Shown: piece after piece, positions 10,250 to 20,595 of the stretch
Position numbering within the stretch: the first letter of the stretch is position 1
Layout of the letters: each line of letters opens with the position of its first letter
Source of the DNA: Symsagittifera roscoffensis
Taxonomy: Eukaryota; Xenacoelomorpha; Acoela; Convolutidae
NCBI RefSeq assembly: GCF_963678635.1
Contig: NW_026970675.1
Coordinates: forward strand, 1-56,099
Reading direction: 5' to 3'
DNA length: 56,099 nt
The notes under the pieces: model-generated
What the model was told of the DNA's origin: nothing
Databases searched by the model: none
What the model saw: only the letters and a program-made list of their open reading frames with translations
Program-made: the position numbers and the translations under genes

Positions 10250-10810
10250 CTAAGTTCTCAATAAGGAGGGTTGTTAAGGGGCTTAAGTCACTCCGGAGGG
10301 TTACTCCGGAGGGTTGTTAAGACACTTAGGTTAACCCAGTGGGTTACTTCGGAGGGTATCTTAGTCACCTAAGTTACTTCGAATGGTCCCCTTAAACTCG
10401 CTAAGGATGGTCAATAAGAGGCTTAATAAGCTCCAGAGGGTTACTTCGGAGGGTTCCTTCAAAATTCCAAATTTTTCAAATCTCACTTAGGAGGGTCTCC
10501 TAGCAGTCCCAGAAAGCGTCAAAACAAGCTAAATTCTCTTCGGGGTATTGTTTTAACCTCTTCGGAGGGTTTCGTGGAAATTTTCCACAAGGGAGGGTTG
10601 TTAAGGGGCTTAGCTGACCCCGGAGGGTTGCTTCGGAGGGTTCCCCAAAAATCAAGAAAACGGATTATTTTACCACTGTGAAGCCTCCGAATGCGGTCTA
10701 GTTGACTTAAAACTAGGTTGGCTGACTCGGTCAACCTTCCCAGTAGGATAAAAAGGTGATCTTATAAGATTTTCTGCCGCTCGGAGGGTTCCCTAAAATT
10801 TGGACCCTCC
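10250..10810. repeat. Cluster of CGGAGGGTT motifs in the leader, copy 2
   Basis: About a dozen copies of (T/C)CGGAGGGTT, many as pairs such as CTCCGGAGGGTTACTCCGG. Most run on the plus strand (antisense to gag), with one inverted copy (GGACCCTCCGAA near 10800). The core CTCCGGAG is palindromic. The cluster recurs in copies 3 and 5. A clustered short motif between LTR and gag recalls the insulator array in the Drosophila gypsy leader, but no binding protein can be inferred from sequence. Confidence 0.75.
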
Positions 10811-12380
10811 GAACCAACAAATTCTAAAAAAAATTTTATTTCCTGAAACTATCAAACCAAAAGTATTTGCCGTCCAATAAAGTGGTCAAAAACGACTTTT
10901 GGTACCAAAATTGTTCCGATTGTTAGGCTAGTTTTTGAGAAATTACTAAAACGCGTTTGTCAAATTTGGCCTTTTTTCACAACCTATGTAGGTTCTGAAA
11001 GACTTTTTCCGCAATTCTCAGTGAAAGTGCCTAAAACAATTGGAACGAGCGTAGTAGCCCTGTACGGCACTGGAATAATGCAAAAAAAAACGGATCAAAA
11101 TCGGTTTGGAAACAAAAACTTGTGCAAAAACTATCAAGTTTGGACTCTCCGATTCCTTTTTTTTCCAATCTTTAAGTCGTTAGCTCTATCTACGGAGCTA
11201 TTCTGAGGGTTACTAAAAAATCTCTCTGGCGACCGAGCACGTTATGCTAGTACGCTCTTAAAGCAAATATATATTTTTTTCTAACTCTTAAAACTCAAAA
11301 ACTCGATCTTCAAAACAGATTGACAAATTTCGGAAAACTATCAAAATTTTGATCGAAATTTTTTTTTCTCTTTGTTCTACTAAATTCTTTTTCACGCGTT
11401 TTCTTTACTCAGGGGGATTGAACAACGTAGTAGCTCCCTGTATAAAAGCTTTTTGCTGGTTAGAAAAGCTCGGATATCCAAAGATTTGGGGGTCAACAGT
11501 TTGGTCGAAAATCTGCAATTTTCGACAAAATTGGGGTGTTTCTCGGGTGTGAATAGGAGAAAAGTAATACATAGTAAGGATAATAATCTATTAGTAGTCG
11601 TTAATCAGTTTTGCTGTACCCTAATTTACACCAAAATACCCGAATTAGGGCCCCTAACTCGGAAAATCGCAATCGATGGAGGGTGCAATCGGACCGCGCC
11701 AATTGTGCCCCCTACTTCTTAAGTATTAATGGAATAGTACCCGAACAATACTAACATTGTTTCAACGATACCAAACAGTCGTTTTGGATGTTGTCCCTGA
11801 TGCCCCTGCTGAGTCTGGAACATGTCGGTCAGCTTGCCACTCTACCCTCCGGTCACCGGCAAAATCGCCATTAACGTGCTTAAATACTCAAATAACACCA
11901 AAACACTCAATCTTTCTATCAGAAACTATTTATATCAATCTGAAACAACAACAAACCGGAAGGTCAGATCGCATCTCGTCCGGAAACAACATATAAACTG
12001 TCACTTTATGTTTTTTTTATTGTTTTTGGTCTGTTTTGGATTTTTTTTGTTTTTTGTTATTTTTTCTTTTCAGATAAATTTATTTTTGGTTTTTCTTGTT
12101 TATACATTATTTTTGTTTGGTTTTTCGCTTCCTCTTCATTTGCTTTTGATCCTGGGACCTTGGGACAAGCGGGCTCATGACTTCCCACCTAACCCTCCGG
12201 CCCCCGGAATTTTTGGTCTTAACTAAGTTAAAAAGCTAAATAGTACTAAACGGAGGGTCGGCACCTTCCCCCTAGTACAACAAAGGTCCTAAAGGCCTCT
12301 AACTCGGGAATACGCCCGGAGCGGCGGGTTCGTCGCGGAAACACTTACTGATCGTGATGGTCTTATGCCTTTAACAGGCC

Positions 12381-12395
12381 CACCCAGGAGCGCCA
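12381..12395 (-). promoter_or_regulatory. Primer binding site, copy 2
   Basis: Minus-strand TGGCGCTCCTGGGTG, 12 nt inside the LTR end. The same sequence at the same distance is present in copies 4, 5 and 6 and with one mismatch in copy 3, although bases beyond it differ between subfamilies. It begins TGG, as expected for pairing with a tRNA ending in CCA. The matching tRNA would end CACCCAGGAGCGCCA; I cannot name it securely. Confidence 0.7.
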
Positions 12396-12407
12396 TAAAA
12401 ACTTCTA

Positions 12408-13291
12408 TGTAAGATTCGCCCAAATACTACACAGTGACGGAGCGTAGAAAAAATACCTTTTAACGACTGACAGGCATCAGTTACCTTAATTCGACTAGTT
12501 TTTCACCGTCTCGACCTAGCCAGTTGATTTTCTGGTTTGTTTAGGGCTAAGTAAAAAGTTATTATTTTCAGGCCATCAATCAAACGATTTTAATCAGCTT
12601 TCGTTTACATGCGAACACAACCACATAGCTGGGTCTCGGATCCTCACACTACATGACTGCTATTAAAAACACGGCTCGAGTACCCTACTTTACTATGTTT
12701 TTGGTGGCAGTTCTATAGTAAATCCATTGGAGATGGTTGACCCTTTCCTCTTTCTAGCTACTCATAATCTAAAATATCAATCAATACCGGTGTTAATTCA
12801 AATTGTTTATGGCATCAGAGTAGCTAAAAAGTCAATTTTTTATAGTACTTCACCATATACTGTCTCTGGGGGCTGAGCCACCGCTTCCGTGATTTTCTTG
12901 TAATAACGTCGTTTTAATTCACAATTCGTGGCACGGGAGGTTACTGCTCTCTACTTCTTCCCCACTGAAGCCTCCTTCCTGGCTAATTCCTTCCGCTAAG
13001 TGACGTATCGTGCGTTATTTTCACGATAACAAGCTTCATTTTTTCTATGTTTTCTTCCAACTTTCTCTCGCTAATTCGGTTGTTGTTCTCTTTTTTGTCA
13101 CTTTTTGGCTCAAAATGGCCGTTTTCGGATTTCCCAGAAATGTGACGTCACAATTCGAAGTTTTGAAAATTTAAAAATCTCGAATGTTCTGACCCTCCTT
13201 TTTTTAAAAAATTTCCGACCATTAAGGCCTCTAATTCTACTTTCTTGTTGTGTCGGAAGGTTGCGCTGTACCAGTCTGGCGGAATGGCACA
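12408..13291 (-). repeat. 5' LTR of copy 2 (type I)
   Basis: 884 bp on the minus strand. It begins TGTGCCATTCCGCCAGACTG at 13291 and ends GAATCTTACA at 12408, so it has TG...CA termini. It aligns along its length with the LTRs at 22202-23084 and 49550-50439, and more distantly with the copy 4 LTRs (TGTGATATTCGACCAGAATT start, GAATGTTACA end). Inside are a perfect TGACGTCA (13143-13150) and a T-rich region. No matching 3' LTR is in the window because the far end of copy 2 is lost. Confidence 0.75.
13143..13150. promoter_or_regulatory. CRE-like palindrome TGACGTCA in the LTR, copy 2
   Basis: A perfect TGACGTCA, the CREB/ATF consensus, near the 5' end of the LTR (U3 by position). It recurs at 22940-22947, 24810-24817, 47104-47111 and 48562-48569 in other LTRs. 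It is damaged in the LTR of copy 5 (TGACGGGTCA) and in the partial LTR at 23691 (AGACGTCA). Retention between subfamilies suggests a transcriptional role; that is inference. Confidence 0.5.
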
Positions 13292-13893
13292 AATCTGGAA
13301 AAAACAAGAACAAAAAAAGCAGATGAAAACTTCTGGAAGAGATCTAGCAGACTGTTAAACATCCTTAAAAAGAAAACAAACTACGGGATTAGCGAGCTGA
13401 CAAAGCCGGTTTTAACAAAAATCTACTGGAATTTTTTTGAATAATATAGTGAAATAAACGCATGCACATGGAGAATCATCTGCAATTGTTGCAATTGCAA
13501 TCCGATGAAGAAAATATAAGTGACTAAAACTGTGGGGTGCAAACCCTTGAACCAAGAGCTCTGAAGACTTACCTCTTACTACTACTACATGCATTCTGTT
13601 TCTGTTTGCCCAGTGCTTCAGTGCTTTGAACATTTGTTTGGTTACCACAAACTCATCTTTGGCTTTGATATTTTTCTGTAGTAACTTTTCAGTTACTTGT
13701 GAAGCTGGTAGAGTTCTTGGTCGAACCAAGACACTGAGAGTCCTTTCCTTGTCATCGCGACTGATAATTGAAAAGCCTCAATCAGTTTCTGGGACAGATC
13801 GTCATCTGTGGTTTCCAGGGGTATGACGGGAACCGCTTCTTCTAGTTTGTTAAGATCGATCTTTCGAATAGTGCGTGATTCTGCCTGTGCGTA
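13292..13893 (-). pseudogene. LINE-like coding fragment next to LTR
   Basis: Minus-strand segment starting YAQAESRTIRKIDLNKLEEA and continuing DDLSQKLIEAFQLSVAMT. It then splits between two frames (SWFDQELYQLHK and KNIKAKDEFVVTKQ). Better copies lie at 23372-23690 and 24357-24647. It appears to be the part just after an AP-type endonuclease domain in a non-LTR element, because that endonuclease fragment abuts it when copy 4 is removed. A GTAAGT follows on the minus strand near 13573. Its right end is fused to the pol fragment of copy 3 at about 13893. Confidence 0.5.
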
Positions 13894-14150
13894 CTCGGCT
13901 TGTATTCTTCCCTTGCATTCGTGAAATGTACTTTTCTCGTGAAGCTGGATTTCGACTTGAATCTGACTTCTTCAGTGGCTTGGACCTGCGTCAATGTCCG
14001 ATGTTCTGTGAACGAAGTCCTCAACAAGACATCCTTCGGCATTCAGTTCACCAGCTGGTTTATTATCGACTGCGACTGCGAATGGTCACTGGCATCTTCT
14101 CTCTTTTCTCAGTGACGGTCAACCGCTGCATTGTTTCCATCCACTCACGA
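13894..14150 (-). pseudogene. Pol linker fragment, copy 3
   Basis: Minus-strand MPKDVLLRTSFTEHRTLTQV and VRFKSKSSFTRKVHFTNARE, matching 3900-4060 of copy 2 and 720-900 of copy 1. At about 14150 it is joined directly to the pre-RT spacer, so RT, RNase H and part of the linker (roughly 1.6 kb) are deleted. At about 13893 it is joined to a LINE-like fragment. No catalytic residues remain. Confidence 0.65.
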
Positions 14151-14673
14151 TCATCCCTATCCACGCTTCCGACTTATGTGGGGTCATCCTCCTCGCCCCT
14201 TCCCTATGAGGTACCGAGCCCTCTTCTATCTCAATTTTGTGTTCTACAAAATTGCAGCCAGCTATGCCGGCCTTATTCTTTGAAAAAAAAACGTTTGCAT
14301 TCCGATTAAGCACCGCCCTAAACGAATCTAGTTCTTCGTGCGATATTTTACCCTTCAGATGTTCTATCTCGGGTAGGACAGGTTTATTTGCTGCTAACTC
14401 TATTTCTGTTGGTCTCTCGGGAAAGTTCGAACAACTAGACAACCGATCATCTGTCTCCGACTTCATTGAAAACAATTTCTTATAAGATTCCAATTCACTT
14501 GTTCTCTTCAGTATACACTCCTGGTTCGCGTGCAAGGGACATTTAGTTTCATCAAACTTTTTTAAGTTTTCCACACTCCAAAACTCGGTTTCGAAGGCAA
14601 TGCGTAGCCAAATTTCTTTCCCCTCTGTATTGTCACTGTTGTTGCTTCTGTGTTCAACAACACACTCACACAC
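14119..14673 (-). pseudogene. Spacer between protease and RT, copy 3
   Basis: A 184-codon minus-strand frame: EGKEIWLRIAFETEFWSVEN, CPLHANQECILKRTSELESY, MKSETDDRLSSCSNFPERPT, NKPVLPEIEHLKGKISHEEL, CNFVEHKIEIEEGSVPHREG, RRMTPHKSEA. It ends at a deletion junction (KSEAW) that removes RT. The frame is cleaner than in copy 2. The EIEEGSVPHREGARRMTPHK stretch is the usual lead-in to the gypsy RT palm. Confidence 0.65.
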
Positions 14674-15282
14674 AGTCCACTCTGAGTGAGTGAGAAGCTT
14701 CTTCCTAAAATAACCGAGCTCTTACTGTTTGGATTTGGTACCAGACACACCTGTCTGTCATTACTGAGTTCATTCAAGTTCCTCATCCTAAACGTCGCTA
14801 CTACGGCTTGGTTTGGATTCATTCTTTCGATCCAGGAAAATTGGCACTTTTGCCTGATTGATTAAGACCTTATCAATAGGTTTCTTTTCATACTTCCTCC
14901 CAGGGTCTTTGATCCGGATCAACCCGTCGCTGAGGTCGATCGTGACATCAAAGTTGCGTACGAAGTCCCTCTTCAGGATGAATTTATCGGATTCGTCCAA
15001 AGTTTCCACCACCAGGAAGTTCATTCAAAGATGTCTTCCTCCAAGCTGCAGTGATATAATTGGGGTCCATCCCGTCACATAGATTGCTCCCTGTTTGGCA
15101 GCTGCCAATCTTATGTTTGTCGGTATCAGATCCAACCTGTCGAAGCCCATATCAGTCCAGGTACTGACTGGCAAGACGCTGACCACTGTTCCCGTGTCTA
15201 ACAGTCCTTTTATTGAAAGCTGCCTGCTATGCACATCTAGCCATGGGCCATGAACCTCGATGTAATGTCCATATACTCTCAT
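14562..15282 (-). pseudogene. pro: Aspartic protease region with intact DTG, copy 3
   Basis: Three short minus-strand frames. The one at 15025-15282 has MRVYGHYIEVHGP and the active-site strand GLLDTGTVVSVLPVSTWTDM with intact Asp-Thr-Gly, unlike copy 2 (DTE). It continues at 14788-15024 with FLVVETLDESDKFILKRDFV and then RMRNLNELSNDRQVCLVPNP. The N-terminal arm is shortened by a deletion (HGPWLDVHSRQ) that removes about 65 codons relative to copy 2. Retropepsin-type, acting as a dimer in particle maturation when intact. Confidence 0.65.
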
Positions 15283-15308
15283 CAGTCTTGGACCTCCCGT
15301 GGTGTCCC

Positions 15309-16043
15309 TTAGGTAGTCCGCATAAATGTCCAGGTGTACCAGCGTGATCTCGGACGGTGTTCACTCAAGTTCTTGACCCCCTGGTGTCCTGCGACAGAAA
15401 TAATGAACATTATCTTCGTATCTTCTTTCGTCATGCCAAAGGTTTTACCCGATATAACATTTAGCTTTAGTCCCTGTTTTCTGGGTTCTTGTTTGTCTTC
15501 TCCTTTCGTTGTTTTCGCCAGAATGTCAATTTTTCCCCAAAGATCTGTGCTTTCTAGTTCCGACCTCACCCCCCATTGCTCAACTTCCTTCGTGGCTAGC
15601 TCCTGTTGGACAATCTGCAAGGATGTCCGTGCCGCTAAGCCATAATACACCTTGAGCGGGCCGGTCGACTCTGCCTCCAGGCTCGAGGCTATTACCTCTT
15701 CAGGCAAGGTCTTCACTTTCTTAGTCGTGAGTGTGCTCGGTGTTGTCTCTTTTCTCCGCGACTCAGCTTCGTTCATCGGACGGGCTCGGCTGGCTTTGAC
15801 GCCCGAAAGTTCCTCTTCATGACGGGGAAGTTTCGTGTCCGCCATTGCATCCCAAAAATGAGTGCAATCCGACTTGAAGTGCCCCTCCAAATTACAGAAG
15901 AAGCACCTTGGTCCATACTTCATTATGCGTCCTCTCACATACTCTTCGTGGTCCTCGTTGGTCGCATCAACGACATCGAGAAAGTAATCTATCGCTTTCA
16001 TGTTCTGCTTGTAAGTAGAACAGGCGGAAACATGGTGGTCCAT
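15309..16043 (-). pseudogene. gag: Gag C-terminal part with zinc knuckle, copy 3
   Basis: A 244-codon minus-strand frame beginning MDHHVSACSTYKQNMKAIDY, inside the first knuckle. The first half of that knuckle is in the preceding frame, where the second Cys position is damaged (DVRFPARW for CANCGS). The second knuckle CFFCNLEGHFKSDC is intact. The frame continues through the basic tail and into KLNVISGKTFGMTKEDTKIM at the Gag-protease boundary. Nearly the same as 7211-7870 of copy 2. Confidence 0.75.
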
Positions 16044-16279
16044 CGAGCCGGAAATCGCACATGACCTCCTCTTATCCCTGTCGTCACGAGGTCTGTACCA
16101 ACTGGAGTTCGCGCGCCAGTGTTTGTTCCGCAGTAGTTGCCATAATTTCTGTAACGGTTTTGCGCCCTCGGTCTTATGAGCAAGTACTCACGCGACTACA
16201 TACAAAAATCATCGGGCGTGGGTACCTGGTCAGGCGACAGGGTGAAGTGTGTGGCTAGCATGGTTTTCAGCTCCACACT

Positions 16280-17464
16280 CTATACTCCATCCATGAACTT
16301 CAAGGCAATCGCCAAGTTTCGCTCGGATTTTCTCTCATCGGGATTGCTTCTCCTTCTGAGTAGTTCAAGATTGTCCAAAAGCTTGTCTATGGAGTCGTCA
16401 TCTCTTTGACGCCTTTTTTTGAACTTCACCATGGCCTGATGCCCTTGCACACCAAAGACGAAAATATTCAGCAAGATGTCGGATATCTTGCGATCGCTGT
16501 CTCGTTTATTGGACCTTTTCGCCATTACACAATTTAGGGCGGTACCCTCCAGGTTGCTTGTCAATGCGCTGTATTCCTGTTTCTGTGAGAGATTCTCTTC
16601 TTGAAAGTCTAACATCATCGCCTCTATCCAAGTATCGATGCAGCCATCTGACTCGTCTTTGTATGACTTCGGCTTTTTGAGTGTCCTCCTCGACCTCTCT
16701 CCTCTATCAGTTGACTTCGAGAGCTTGGTGATGAATGTTTCAAGAGATCTATTCAGAGGCTCAAACATCGAAGCATACATCGTTGTGTCCTGCGAGATTG
16801 TAGTCAGATCTGGCACTGATCTGACTCGCGGCACGGTGGGTAATCGTGTCTCCGGGGTGGCATCCGCTTCCGGCGGGGCCGGGTTTATCCAACCTGGCAT
16901 CGATGGGGCTGCCCTGGCTCGCTCCCTATGATTAGATTCGTAATTTGTTCTCGAACATTGCTGGGCCCCGGCATAGCTGCGTGCTCCGTCTCCATCATTT
17001 TCCTGGCGTGAGCGCTCCCTTGGGGCGGAACGCTCCTCCCGATTACCCCCACTTAAGATCTCGTCAAGCTTCCGCATCATCAGGTCAGATTTGGCATCCA
17101 ACCATTTGCTAGCCATTGTATGAACATAGGTATTGTCGTGATCGTTCAGCAGTCGCTCGATCTCTCTTGTCAGCTTAATTTCTCTTTCCTCCGACTCCTT
17201 GTTTGCTTGCGCCAAGCTCTCCGCTAGGCATTGATCGGTGTTACGAATCAACTGAGCCTGATCGACTCTCGCCTGCGACTTTACGTTTGTTAGCTCATCT
17301 CGCAATTTCTCTTGACCCTGGTGAGCCCTCTCCTCGACTCGATCTATTCTCTTAGTCATGTCCCGTCGCAGCTCTTCAAACCCTGGAATTACGCCAGCAA
17401 ACATGTCACTTATCTCGCCAGCCGCCCCCGATACCGGGGTGAGACCCAGAGAAGATGTGGTCAA
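16280..17464 (-). pseudogene. gag: Gag central part: coiled coil and capsid, copy 3
   Basis: A 394-codon minus-strand frame, more complete than copy 2. It keeps the MASKWLDAKSDLMMRKLDEI segment that copy 2 has lost. Order: TTSSLGLTPVSGAAGEISDM, coiled coil (RIDRVEERAHQGQEKLRDEL), Arg/Ser/Pro-rich disorder, capsid block (LNRSLETFITKLSKSTDRGE, DGCIDTWIEAMMLDFQEENL, RRRSNPDERKSERNLAIALK). It ends in a stop just before the nucleocapsid. The start is not a genuine initiation site; the true gag start lies at 18264. Confidence 0.8.
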
Positions 17465-18264
17465 CTGGGGTTGTAGCCTGGTACTTGATGATTCGCCGCG
17501 CGCCGCCCTTCTGCGTGCCCATCGACATCATCAACCTGTCGAACGTGGAGGACACTCTTACGGTTATCCCACCAGACATCGGCCTGGTCGGCGAGTTGGA
17601 CCACGCTTTCCTGCTCTTATCATCTCTTGGGCACGGCGTGAAGTTTCACATCCGGATGAGCTATCTCCGGAGGTTGCTAACTGGAAGATAAACCTTCAGT
17701 TTGTAGTGACGCCATGCGCTCGTCGTACAAAGACTTTCAGCTTTTCTTGGCTTTTGAACTCGTTTGTTCTTCACTCGGACTTATATTTGACATCATCGCA
17801 TTCTTGCTCTGCTTGACTAGAGATGATTTTTCTTTTCTCCACTTGTATCTCTTAGTCTCTGATTTAGACATTTCCCTGAACAACACTTCTTCTCGCGGTT
17901 CGGCCTCGAAACGCTCTGAGGCCTCCTCCGTTCTTTCGACTTGTTCCCGTTCGAAGTCCCCGCCTGGCTCGAAGTCGGGTCGGATCAGCGTTTGCTCCCC
18001 TTCCTCGACGGGGTCCATAAGCGCCTCGCTCGCCGGTCCGGCCTCGGCACTTCGCCCTTGCTTGCCATCGAGGCTCTTCTCGCTTCTTAGTTTCATTCCG
18101 CTCGCTGAAAGACCAGCTTGACTTTTAGTCGCTCCGTTGTCAGCAAAAACGTCGGAAACGCTGCTAAACGAAGATTGGCTACGCCTAGTTTTAAACTTTC
18201 GCGTGCTTCCCTTGCTCAGCCTGAGAACCTTAGTAGTCAATCCTAACGAGACTCTACATTGCAT
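17465..18264 (-). pseudogene. gag: Gag N-terminal segment, copy 3
   Basis: ATG at 18262-18264 (minus), MQCRVSLGLTTKVLRLSKGS, followed by a Ser-rich and acidic segment (SVSDVFADNGATKSQAGLSA, LMDPVEEGEQTLIRPDFEPG) and SPSEEQTSSKAKKS. After about 17737 the frame is broken, but the segment KSLYDERMASLQTEG and, in another frame, RLMMSMGTQKGGA link it to the central part. This copy shows that the full N-terminal region is about 50 codons longer than copy 2 suggests. Confidence 0.6.
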
Positions 18265-18588
18265 GTTTTGTAATAAATAGTAGTATTCGTACAAATTAAC
18301 GAAAATGCACACGCCTCGCAAATAAGTTCAAATTAATTTACTTAACGCTGCCTACTCGAATTCCTCAGCATCAAAAATGTTCCTTGGATCCCTTGGTGAT
18401 GATATTAGTGACTCAGCTAAAGTTACACCAAGGGCTTGCTTAGTATTATGATAATGCTAACTCCACCCAGTTATCTAGTATAACAGTATCACAAAATTTA
18501 CAAGATATGACCAAAACACAAAACACAATTGATAATCAGATAAGAATATCCTACAAGTGACAGCGACCCTTCATCAGTATCAATTTTA

Positions 18589-18835
18589 CCGCCACACTCG
18601 TATCAACTTACTGCTTTGTTAAAAGCAAACAATCTTTTGTAAAAGAGCAGTGTTGATTCAGGAATAGATAAATAAAACTTAGTGTCCTGGGCTTCATTCT
18701 TTTTGGAGTGTTCCAATTGAGAGAAGTCTTTTTCTTTAAGACTAAGTTTTATTTATCTATTCCTGAATCAACACTGCTCTTTTACAAAAGATTGTTTGCT
18801 TTTAACAAAGCAGTAAGTTGATACGAGTGTGGCGG
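18589..18835. repeat. Perfect 95-bp inverted repeat with 57-bp loop
   Basis: Left arm 18589-18683, right arm 18741-18835. By eye the arms are exact reverse complements over all 95 bases. The loop contains CCTGGGCTTCATTCTTTTTG, close to CCCTGGGCTTCGTTCTTTGA at 55280, beside an endonuclease fragment. The arms match nothing else in the window. It could be a foldback element, a recent palindromic rearrangement, or an assembly or library artefact. Confidence 0.9.
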
Positions 18836-18836
18836 T

Positions 18837-19573
18837 CCAAAATCAGTTTGGAAACAAAAATTTGGCCAAAAACTATCAATTTTGGACCCTCCGATTCCTT
18901 CCTTTTCCAATCTTTAAGTCGTTAGTTTTATCTACGGAGCTATTTGGAGGGTTACTCAAAAATCTCTCTAGCAACCGAGCACGTTATGCTAACACGCTTT
19001 TAACGCTAAAAACTCGAAAACTCGATCCTCAAAACAGATTGACAAGTTTCGGAAAATTATCAAAATTTTGATCGAAAAAACTTTGTTTTCTCTAACTTCT
19101 ACTAAGTCCTTTTTCACGCGGCTTCTTTGGTTAGAGGGATCGAACTACGTAGTAACTCCCTGTATAAAAGCTTTCTGCTGTTCGAAAAAGCTCGGATATC
19201 CAAAATTTTGGGGGTCAACAGTTTGGTCGAAAATCAGCAATTTTCGACAAAAATGGGATGTTTCTCGGGTGTAAATCGGAGATAAGTAATATATAGTAAG
19301 GATAATAATCTATTAGTAGTCATTAATCAATATATCAATATGCTGTACCCTATTTTGCACCAAAATACCCGAATGAAGATCTTTAACTCGGAAGTTCGCA
19401 ATCGATGGAGGGTGCAATCGGACCGCGCCAATTGTGCCCCACACTTCTTAAGTAATAATGAAATAGTACCCGAACAATACTAACATTGTTTCAACGATAC
19501 CAAAGAGTCGTTTTGGATGTTGTTTCTGATGCCCCTGCTGAGTCTGGAACATGTCGGTCAGCTTGCCACTCTA
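18837..19573. repeat. Leader segment duplicated (second copy at 20872-21605)
   Basis: The two segments are almost identical in the same orientation, starting CCAAAATCAGTTTGGAAACA and reaching GCTTGCCACTCTA. The left copy abuts the hairpin at 18835. It ends where the leader restarts at about 19574 (ATAATAAATAGTAATATTCG). The offset of 2035 bp shows a tandem duplication of the leader with loss of much of the first unit. Confidence 0.8.
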
Positions 19574-20039
19574 GCTATATAATAAATAGTAATATTCGTA
19601 CAAATTAACACAAAGCACACGTACCGCAAATAAGTTCAAATTAATTTATTTAACGCTGCCTACTCGACTTCCTCAGTGTGAAAAAGCTCTCCCCCACCCG
19701 GGACGCCCCAACTGCCCGAGAGCAGGGAACATTTTTTGTTCTCAAGTGAGTGTGTATTTGCCTAATACACTCACCGAGGTCTTCTTTTATGTGTTCCCGG
19801 ATTGCCCGAGCTTTCCTATTAAGTAGCTCAAGGCAACCACACAAGCAAAATAACAATCGAAAAAAAATCGGTTCGGTTACTTCTGATAGACCCGATCTAG
19901 AATCCAAAGTTGATCACGAATTTACGCGTCAAATGGGCTCCTGTGATCGTAATAAGCACGCCCATTGTTGGTTGACTTTTTATTCCGACTCTAAATGAAT
20001 ATTTTAGTTGCTCAAATTGCCCCAGAATGTCCCCTAAGT

Positions 20040-20595
20040 TCTCAAAAAGGAGGGTTGTTAAGGGGCTTAAGTCACTCCAGAGGGTTACTTCGGAGGGTTG
20101 TCAAGACAATTAGCTTACTCCGGAGGGTTACTTCGGAGGGTATCTTAGTCACCTAAGTTACTTCGAATGGTCCCCTTAAACTCGCTAAGGATGGTCAATA
20201 AGAGGCTTAATAAGCTCCAGAGGGTTACTTCGGAGGATTCCTTCAAAATTCCAAATTTTTCAAATCTCACTTAGGAGGGTCTCCTGGCAGTCCCAGAAAG
20301 CGTCAAAACAAGCTAAATTCTCTTCGGGGTATTGTTTTAACCTCTTCGGAGGGTTTCGTGGAAATTTTCCACTAAGGAGGGTTGCTAAGGGGCTTAGCTG
20401 ACCCCGGAGGGTTGCTTCGGAGGGTTCCCCAAAAATCAAGAAAACGGATTATTTTACCACTGTGAAGCCTCCGAGCGGTCTAGTTGACTTAAAAAAATGT
20501 TGGCTGACTCGGTCAACCTTTCCAGTAGGATAAAAAGGTGATCTTACAAAATTTTCTGCCGTTCGGAGGGTTCCCTAAAATTTGGACCCTCCGAA
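20040..20595. repeat. Cluster of CGGAGGGTT motifs in the leader, copy 3
   Basis: Direct counterpart of the block at 10250-10810, with about a dozen (T/C)CGGAGGGTT motifs in the same orientation (antisense to gag) and the same inverted copy at its end (GGACCCTCCGAA). A few motifs are mutated (GGAGGATT near 20230), so divergence is measurable between the two. Confidence 0.7.

Larger units (their letters stand above)
9788..12407 (-). other. Untranslated leader between LTR and gag, copy 2
   Basis: About 2.6 kb with no supported gene. It holds the primer binding site just inside the LTR, T-rich tracts around 12005-12125, a motif-rich block at 10250-10810, and near gag a short minus-strand frame (9856-10122, CLELLNRKAREIREHIKEDL). 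That frame recurs in copies 3 and 5 (19650-19907, 55003-55218) but diverges at its ends, so I do not call it a gene. The leader is far longer than the few hundred bases usual for gypsy elements. Confidence 0.6.

Noticed and set aside
13412-13573. A short intron (GTAAGT to TTGCAG) in the LINE-like fragment on the minus strand
   Set aside because: Donor and acceptor words are present, but the frame is also open through the segment and non-LTR elements rarely carry introns. No other evidence.
10250-20595. CGGAGGGTT clusters as CRISPR or telomere-like arrays
   Set aside because: Spacing is irregular, spacers are not unique sequences of fixed length, and the arrays lie inside retrotransposon leaders.
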